The notes beneath the pieces are model-generated. The model ran no database searches, had not been told where the DNA came from, and was given only the letters and a program-made list of their open reading frames with translations. A DNA stretch of 64,000 bases from Pseudopyrenochaeta lycopersici (Eukaryota; Ascomycota; Dothideomycetes; Pleosporales; Pseudopyrenochaetaceae): contig NHZP01000012.1 in the NCBI GenBank assembly GCA_003313425.1, positions 1 through 64,000 of the forward strand. The letters are read 5' to 3'. Each line of letters opens with the position of its first letter. Positions within the stretch are counted from its first letter, which is position 1. Both the position numbers and the translations under genes were made by a program. Positions 57,420 to 64,000 of the stretch are shown in pieces.

Positions 57420-59790
57420 GGCCTAATACTTAATTCCACAGCGTTCACGCTAGCTAACAACGCAGCAGGCTCATCAATCGCTTTTAATATATTTCCAACT
57501 TATTTTTAAAGCTAATATTAGCTTATAAGGTCCCTAAAAGTTACACTACGCACCTCTTAACGCAGTATAGTAGTAGTAATACAGTTTAGATACAGGCCTA
57601 GCAAATAACAGAGCTCTGTGTTAGTAAGGCTGTTATTCTAGTTCTTCTTTTTCTTATTCTAACTAATAAATTTAGGCTTAGCTTTTAAATCTTAAAAGCT
57701 TCTATCGTCGTCTAAAGGCTGTATAAGAGAGAATAGCTTATTATAGGCTTAGCTAGCGAATAGAATTAGCTCTACTTACTCAAATTCCTTAATATCTATT
57801 AGTTTGAATGCAGTGTTGCCCCTTATAGCAGGCATACGATAATCCTTAACTATAACTCGCTTTAGTTACTCAGAATAAGGAGGTTTAGCAGGAGCTTGCT
57901 TCTGCACTTTGCTCTGCCTAACTTTCTTAAGAACTAGATCTTTCCCGACATTCTAACGCGTTTAAGAGCATGTTACTGCATAAGTTAAGCTAGCATTTAC
58001 TACTCCTTCCTTAAAAGCACTAAGAATAATATCCTAAGATGTAACCTTATTAAGGGCAAAACACGCCTTAGTTAAGCCTCTTAGCAATATCCTAACGTTC
58101 TAAAAGTTCAGAAGATCCTTAGCTAGGCTTATAGCTGCCCTGCTATATCTATCTTCTGCAATCGTATTCGTATTAGGACTAACTACCTTCTATTACTGCG
58201 CAGCTAGTAGTCTAAGCTTTTAATATTAAGTAGGCCTTAAGTCTACTCTATTAAACTTCTCTAGACATACTGCCGACGCTAGCTAATCTAGAATATTATT
58301 AGTAACTCTATAATACTCCTGAATTTTCTATTTTAACTAATAGAGCTGCAGCGTTTAGGGTGCCGTTCCTTAGATTTACCCTAACCTCTTATGCGAAGGA
58401 CTAAAATAGTAAGTCTTATATCTAACTTCCCTGTTCTACTTAAAGCTAATCTAGCTAAGATGCAAAAGCAGCTAATATAGCTTATATTCTCTAGCAATGT
58501 AACTAGGGAGGTTGCACATATTACAAGTATTTTAATATTCACAGCCTTAGATAGTAATCGCGCCTTACTAAGGATTTAAGCTGCGAGAAGCTGTTGTCAC
58601 GTAAGAGCTATTATTCCTTTCTAATAGTGGCTGCTTAGCATTATCTCTTAAGACGACTCGGCCGATGAAGTACGCGTACGTAGCTAGGTTCCTTAGAATC
58701 TGACCCAGTTTAGGATGAACTATTATCTCGTTAACCTCAGCTAGGCTAATCTTCTAGTCGCCGAGGGCTAAAATAAGGTCTTAAACCTCTAGATCTATAC
58801 TAGGTAGAAGAGTAGGCCTAGCTTCCTCTTAAACCTTACTTTTCTTATACTTATTAACTACATCTTTTAGCTGCTCAGCTATTAATGTTTTCTTTTCTTA
58901 ATCTAGGATCTAGTAGGCAAGCTTAGCCTCTCTTTCTGCATAGCTAAGGGATATCTGTTTCATCCCCTCTCTCTAGCGGTACACGCGCTTAAGATACGTG
59001 TAAATCTTCTTAATATTAAAACTCTCTAGCTTATCTAGAATCAGCCCTTTATGCATATAGATAAAGATTATGTCTTAGTCTTCTCTTAGAAGGCCTCTGG
59101 CGAAAAAGAAGCTAGCCTCTGTCTTATACAGCTAGCCTGTCTTAATATAAGCGTTACTGTACGCCGCGAAGTTAGTTAAATACTTAGATAGCCCTAGGAA
59201 TTTTCTTAACGTCTCAGAAATATAGGTCTCTAGGAACGCTCGCGTTCCTATGCGTTAAGCTACATCTTAATCGTGCTAATACTCTTTTATTACTTCTTAA
59301 AGCTTCTTCTAGTCTAGTACCCTATATAGCCTTATTTTCTTAATAAAGCTTCTGCACATAGTGTTACAGAAGTCTAGAAAGATTCTTATCTTTTAATAGT
59401 CGTTATAGCTGCTATTATCTGCCTAGCGATTAAAGTTATCTAGGAACTCAGTAACGTCTTTTCCTATAAATAGAAAGTCTTTCCTCGCCAGCCTTATAGG
59501 CACGAGTACTTTACTAGTATCTATAGTGTGTTTCTCAATAACCTTAATAGCAGGCGTAAGATCTAATCTAAATAACAGCGAATCTAGTGTTAAGTCAGCC
59601 ATAAGGATAGCTAAAGGCTGAATCCTAAATAGGCTACTGCAGCCCTTTAGTATAACTGAATAAGGAGACTGCAACTACTAGGCAGTTCCTTGCTAACGCT
59701 AATAATTAACTAAAATCTAATACTGTACTACTTCTGAATTATTTCTTAATCGTTTATAGCTGTTCTCGTTTCTGTTTTCTGTTATCTTAT
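57420..59790 (-). pseudogene. Element D gag, RIP-inactivated
   Basis: The open piece 59423-59674 reads IGKDVTEFLDNFNR, a capsid-type motif. Further on are FNIKKIYTYLKRVYRQREGM and EREAKLAYQILDQEKKTLIA (coiled coil). A knuckle CNMCNLPSYIAREY near 58500-58545 shows His and the last Cys of CCHC as Tyr. A long C-terminal extension ends before ISNR-x-VS near 57390. Start codon not resolved. Confidence 0.72.
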
Positions 59791-59936
59791 TCTTATTCTT
59801 ATTATTATCCTGCTACTACTAAGTTAGCTTCCGCTTATTATATAGGAAGTCTTAATTTGTTATAGCAAGATAATAAGGATACAGCCTCAACAGAGCTGGT
59901 CCCTGTCAACTCTTAGCTCTAAAAATGTAGAGGGGG

Positions 59937-60090
59937 TGGCCGCAACAGCGCCATCCCTCTCTAAGGTTCCGAAGGCTGGCCGCAACAGCGCCATCCCTCT
60001 TAAAGGTTCTGAAGGCTGGCCGCAACAGCGCCATCCCTCTTAAAGGTTCCAAAGGCTGGCCGCAACAGCGCTATCCCTCTCAAAGGTTTG
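59937..60090. repeat. Tandem repeat of 40 bp, about 3.9 units, in element D leader
   Basis: Units start at 59941, 59981, 60021 and 60061 with CGCAACAGCGCCATCCCTCT, followed by AAGGTTC-GAAGGCTGGC. Differences among units are transitions. It lies 180-330 bp downstream of the 5' LTR in the sense direction, i.e. in the leader between LTR and gag. Confidence 0.88.
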
Positions 60091-60271
60091 TCAGAGTTAA
60101 ACAGATACCCAGCTCTTTCTAGGTAATCCTATGATCTCTGTATCGCAATGTAGCGCTCTTATATTTATGTTTTCAACGTTAACAGTTCAATGCTATGTAG
60201 GCTTTTTCTGCTCTTATTAGCTGTAGCCTAACTAGAACAGACCGTTATGCCCCTTAGGCTTCGCCATTATT

Positions 60272-60645
60272 TGTGGAGTTAACAAGGTAGTTCGGCACAA
60301 TCCCGCAGTTCTGGTGTTGTGAATGAGAGGTAACGATGGAATCTAAACGTGCGTGAATAACAGGAGCAGCTCTGCCTGTGCAGTCTGCTAGAAACGAAGG
60401 TAAGTATAGAGCCTGATTAAAAGTAATAAACAAAATGGTCTGAAATCTCATGAATTAACGTAGCTAATGCACTAGCTACTTTGCAAAATCTCAGTTTTTG
60501 AAGTGAATTCTCGTGGAGTGTGGTGCATGAGGTTTTGGTGCATGATGTTGAGATCTCTCGCATCTCCAAGTTTTATCACTAAAATTTCGCTGACAAAGGA
60601 AACCCATCATCACCTAATTGCCCAGGTACCCTGTGCAACGGCATA
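60272..60645 (-). repeat. Element D 5' LTR
   Basis: 374 bp, plus-strand TGTGGAGTTAACAAGG...GTGCAACGGCATA (last CACA changed to CATA). Followed by CTAT. The minus frame 60254-60451 is a shadow in it. Confidence 0.88.
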
Positions 60646-60649
60646 CTAT

Positions 60650-63600
60650 CCTAACGTATTAGTAAAGATATAGATTTACTTAGCAGGATTAAAATACTTT
60701 AACACTACGCCTACACGAAATGCTACTTTAAGAGCCTTAAAAGCTTTTACTTCCTCCTCCCCCTATATAATTAGCTTATAATAAACCTTCTTATAGGCGG
60801 GTTTGTTAGGATAGCTACTTTTCTTTTCTATAATAGTAGCCTTAATAAGGCGTGTAAGCGGTAACGCTATCTTTAAGTAGCCTTTAATAAAGCGCCGGGA
60901 GAAGCTAGTGTACCTAAAGAAAGTAAGCATATCTTAGGTAGTCTTTAGTGTTTCCTATTACTGTATAGCTTTAATCTTCTCTAGGTTAATTTTAATACTC
61001 TTATTTATAATTATTATACTTAGGAACTTAATATAGTCTATATAAAATTCTAATTTGCGCAGGTCTATATAGAACCCTTTTTCCTTAAGGCGCGTAAGCA
61101 CCTTTTTAACATGCTCTATGTAGGCTTCTACTAATTCTAAGAAAACTAAGATATTATCTAGATAGGTAGTACAAAACTTATTAAGGTACTTAAAAAGAGC
61201 GCTGTTAATTACCCTTTAAAACGTGGCTGGAGTATTATAGAGGCCTATAGGCATCACGCAGTATTAATAAGTGCCCTAACGCGTAGAGAAAGTAATAAGC
61301 TACTCTAAACTAGGCTTTATGCGAATTTAATAAAAAGCGTGCATAATATTAAATTTAGAAAAGATAACAGCTTTATTAAGCTTAGCTAAAGTCTTATAGA
61401 AGAAAGGAATTAGGTATTAATCCTTAACAGAGCCTTTATTAAGGTCTTAATAATCTACGCAGACTTAGATACTACTACTAGGTTTAGTAATAATAAGTAA
61501 GTTATTTCGTGCAGTAGAGGGTCCCTAGAAGATGAAATCCCGGGCCTCTATCTCCTAAATATATTACTTAATAGCTTTAAACTATTTACTAGAAAATAGT
61601 CTTACTTAATAATTAGGCACCTTAGCTCCTAGCTTAAGCTTAATCTTATAGTTATGTTCTAAGTAATCTAGGAGCTTAGCCGCAGCTACTTTATTAAATA
61701 TAGGAATAATTAAGGCATATTCCTTAAGTAGGTGCAGAGGCAGGATATCTCTTAACGAGACTTCCTTAGGAGGGTTAAAGAACTTATTATAGTCCTTTTG
61801 TACTACTACGCGACGGATTTTTTATAACGCTCCTAGTAGTAAGCGCTGAAATATTATAAACAGAGGGTAGTTTTTTCGTTTAGTAAACGCCTGAATAGCT
61901 TATAGCGAGATAACCTTAATACCTACTATAGGTTTAGTTTGCTAGTGTAGTACTTAGTGTTTATTGTCTGGCTTTACTAGGGCTGCGGTATCTAACTTTA
62001 CCTGTTGTTAGCTAGTCTTACCTTTATTCCTGCTACCTGTAGAGGAACTAGGCTGTGTAGAGGTGTTAGGCGTAGCTCGCTCGCAGATAACCTGTAGTGT
62101 ATACGAGTGTTACTAGTATTCTGTTTAGTAGTATACGTTAGGGAATTTAATTATACCCTAACAGTAATTAAAGCGTAGTACGTGTAGTTTCTTCTAGCAG
62201 AATCCTAATACTAGGTTAAAGGCCCTATACTAGTTAAGAACATAAGCAGAAGTATACTTAAAGTAAGAATTAATTTTTATGTAAAATTTAACCCTGTAAG
62301 TAATAGATTCTAAAGTAACGCCTTTATATCTTTTATATATAATAGGCGTAATAAAAGGAATTAGTTAGAACCCCTAGGTGAGCTAGAGGAACTACTGTAA
62401 GATAAAGTTTGTATCTACCCTGTTGTCTGCTAATATCTAGGTAACGTAGGGGGCGTTTTCTTATTATCTAATTATGCTTAAGAAAGCAAACTAGTCTAGG
62501 CTGTCTAGACACAGCTTATCTTTTTAGACAGCCTGCGTGCGTTGCAGGAGTGCCTGCGCTACGGGCTTGTGTATGCCGCCCTAGTAAGTAGCAGCTAGCG
62601 CAGTTTTCTAAGACTAATTATTAACCCTAGATAAAGGACTTTTATCTAGGGTTACTCTTCCCTTAAATAAATAACGTCCTTAGCTTTATTACTATTACTA
62701 TTAGAGGCTTCTTTATAGTTAGAGTTACTAGTCTCTAGGCTTACGTGCACGTAATAATTAGTAGCTAGGTTACTGCGCGGATTTCTTTAATACTAGTTAC
62801 GGCTAGAGTCTACGTTGTAAGGCTTAGGACTGTTAGCTAGCTTGTAGTTACCTATTCTATTATCTTTAAACAACAGACGTAGGCCTAGAGTAGGCTCACT
62901 AGCTTTCTTAATAGGCTTATCCGCCGCTGTCCTTAGAATAAATTTATAAGGCGGTGCTAGGCTTAGTCTAGCTAGCGCGTTACGCCCCTTTGTTTAATTA
63001 GCGAGATACTAAGGCAATTACTAGAGGTCGTAGCTCTAATATGTATTATCAATTATATTATAAAGAGATTAGAAGTTAGTAGTAGTATGGACAGCAGGCG
63101 CGCTGCTAAGGCTCTGTTAGAGATAGCCTAGAAGCTTAGCCTAAAGCTTATACGCTTAAGTTACGGTAATCTATCTAAGCTAAGTAGCGATAGCGTTAAA
63201 CTCTGTCTAGAACAGAGCCTATGCTTTAACTGTAGTAGGGTATTCTAGCGAGCTACGTTCTAGGAAGACTAAAGTATTATATTACTATTCTGCTGTAACG
63301 TAGTAGTTATAGTTGCTAAAGATAGAGTTAAGGACATAAAAATACTTAAAGTTATCTTTATATTAACATAAAAACCTATTAGGCTCTTATAGTAAGGTTT
63401 AAGCAGAACTGCTAGTAGCTTAAAAGATAAATTATGCTTATATATTATTATGTTACTAGTCTAACCTATTATTTTTAAAATAGTTAAGTATCTTCATAAT
63501 CTACCTATAAAGATTAGGACCCTTAGAGTATACTAGAGGCACCCGAATTTACTTATTCTTTATAGATAAGAACTAATATAACCTCTTAATCTTATAGTAG

Positions 63601-64000
63601 AGCTTAGTTAGATAAGGGCTTAGCGTTACTATGTCGCCTAGGGATGTTTAGTATTCGCAAGTAAGAGGAAGGTTAGTTAAGAGCGGAACACGCTGAGGGG
63701 AACTAAACTTATTAAGAATACCGCCTACTGCGTTACTTTATAGGAGGATTTATGTAGGCGTACTTATTCCTCCTAGTAGAGGCTTATTTATAGCTCTTAG
63801 GGCTAGCTGTAATAGAGTAAGTCTAGTAAGGCCTAAAACTTTAGGAGAGCTAGATAATAGATAGTCGCGCAACGCAGAGTTACGCTTATTCTTAATTTCT
63901 TGTAATAAACCTTCTAAGGTCTTATAGTTAGCGATAAGCTTATTCTACTACTTACTAAGCTTATTATATTCTTTAACTAGCTTATCCTTTTATTAAGTAA
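60650..64000 (-). pseudogene. Element G gag-pol, N-terminal part up to RT
   Basis: Minus strand: gag/protease remnants in 62000-64000, RT in 60650-61950. The RT catalytic box is Y-L-D-N at 61153-61164 (one Asp kept). The end of RT reads AFKALKVAFRVGVVLKYFNP, then IYIFTNTLG, where the acidic residue of the RNase H start is Asn, and joins the part at 47912 in phase. The 5' end lies right of the window. Confidence 0.78.

Larger units (their letters stand above)
47913..60645 (-). mobile_element. Element D: 12.7-kb Ty3/Gypsy-like retrotransposon with a third ORF
   Basis: LTRs of 372 bp (47913-48284, 3') and 374 bp (60272-60645, 5'); TSD CTAT at 47909-47912 and 60646-60649. On the minus strand the 5' LTR is followed by TAATGGCGAAGCC (possible primer-binding site with TGG). 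The 3' LTR is preceded by the PPT CTTAAAGTAGGGGAGG. Order: leader with 40-bp tandem repeats, gag, pol (protease, RT, RNase H, integrase), third ORF. A 4-bp duplication is supported by two independent insertions of the family. Confidence 0.88.
44889..64000 (-). mobile_element. Element G: Ty3/Gypsy retrotransposon, minus strand, 5' end beyond the window
   Basis: 3' LTR at 44889-45190, preceded on the minus strand by the PPT AAAGGGGGGGGTCG (45191-45204). Pol runs 45191-47912 and, after element D (47913-60645), 60650-64000. Removing D plus one CTAT lets the reading frame continue (TNTLG-x-VLGRVI), so both parts are one element. The 5' LTR is not in the window. Confidence 0.87.

Noticed and set aside
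59937..60090. Possible CRISPR-like array
   Set aside because: The 40-bp units are contiguous without unique spacers; eukaryotic retroelement leader.

Overview
The window comes from a filamentous ascomycete (Pezizomycotina) and is a transposon graveyard with one small gene island. Almost every coding stretch outside roughly 14.5-20.3 kb is recognisable by protein homology but full of TAA/TAG codons where CAA/CAG is expected. Catalytic Asp, His, Cys and Gly codons are turned into Asn, Tyr and Arg/Ser codons. All of this fits C-to-T (and G-to-A on the other strand) change at CpA, the signature of repeat-induced point mutation (RIP). No intact transposase or polyprotein is left.

Layout. 1-2909 (-): decayed N-terminal half of a telomere-linked RecQ helicase-type gene (OrsD/DUF3505-like zinc fingers plus Gln-rich repeats), a hint of subtelomeric origin. 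3422-3723: lone LTR of family G. 3724-11471 (-): a Fot1/pogo transposon (P0) split by a full-length Ty3/Gypsy element A (4150-11105; 392-bp LTRs; TSD CGCAT). 11873-14495 (+): a second pogo-type element (P1) with long TIRs and TA TSD. 14498-20282: the island of normal base composition, with a small DUF6623-like gene, a zinc metallopeptidase gene and a small MITE. 20291-30366: a hAT transposon (8-bp TSD CTTCTGCA) that broke a host gene and was itself broken by Gypsy element B (22609-29645; 389-bp LTRs; TSD CTAAC). 30890-about 40640 (+): a third pogo element (P2) split by a solo LTR of family D and by Gypsy element E (31805-39498), which carries a palindromic MITE and a recombinant block of D and A fragments. 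About 40643-44888 (-): Gypsy element F. 44889-64000 (-): Gypsy element G, running off the right edge and interrupted by the 12.7-kb element D (47913-60645).

Two retroelement features stand out. First, elements A and B (and fragment A2) carry, between the chromodomain end of pol and the 3' LTR, an antisense ORF for a small Cys-rich, coiled-coil protein. A and B are nearly the same in gag-pol but differ as a block in the antisense ORF, PPT and U3. Second, element D has gag and pol plus a third long ORF (about 3.9 kb) after integrase; its middle resembles a 2-oxoglutarate/Fe(II)-dioxygenase-type fold, with a likely HxD...H triad decayed by RIP.

Many nesting events can be verified exactly, because the target-site duplications match and the interrupted reading frames rejoin in phase once the insert is removed. 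No tRNA, rRNA, CRISPR or telomeric repeat was recognised.
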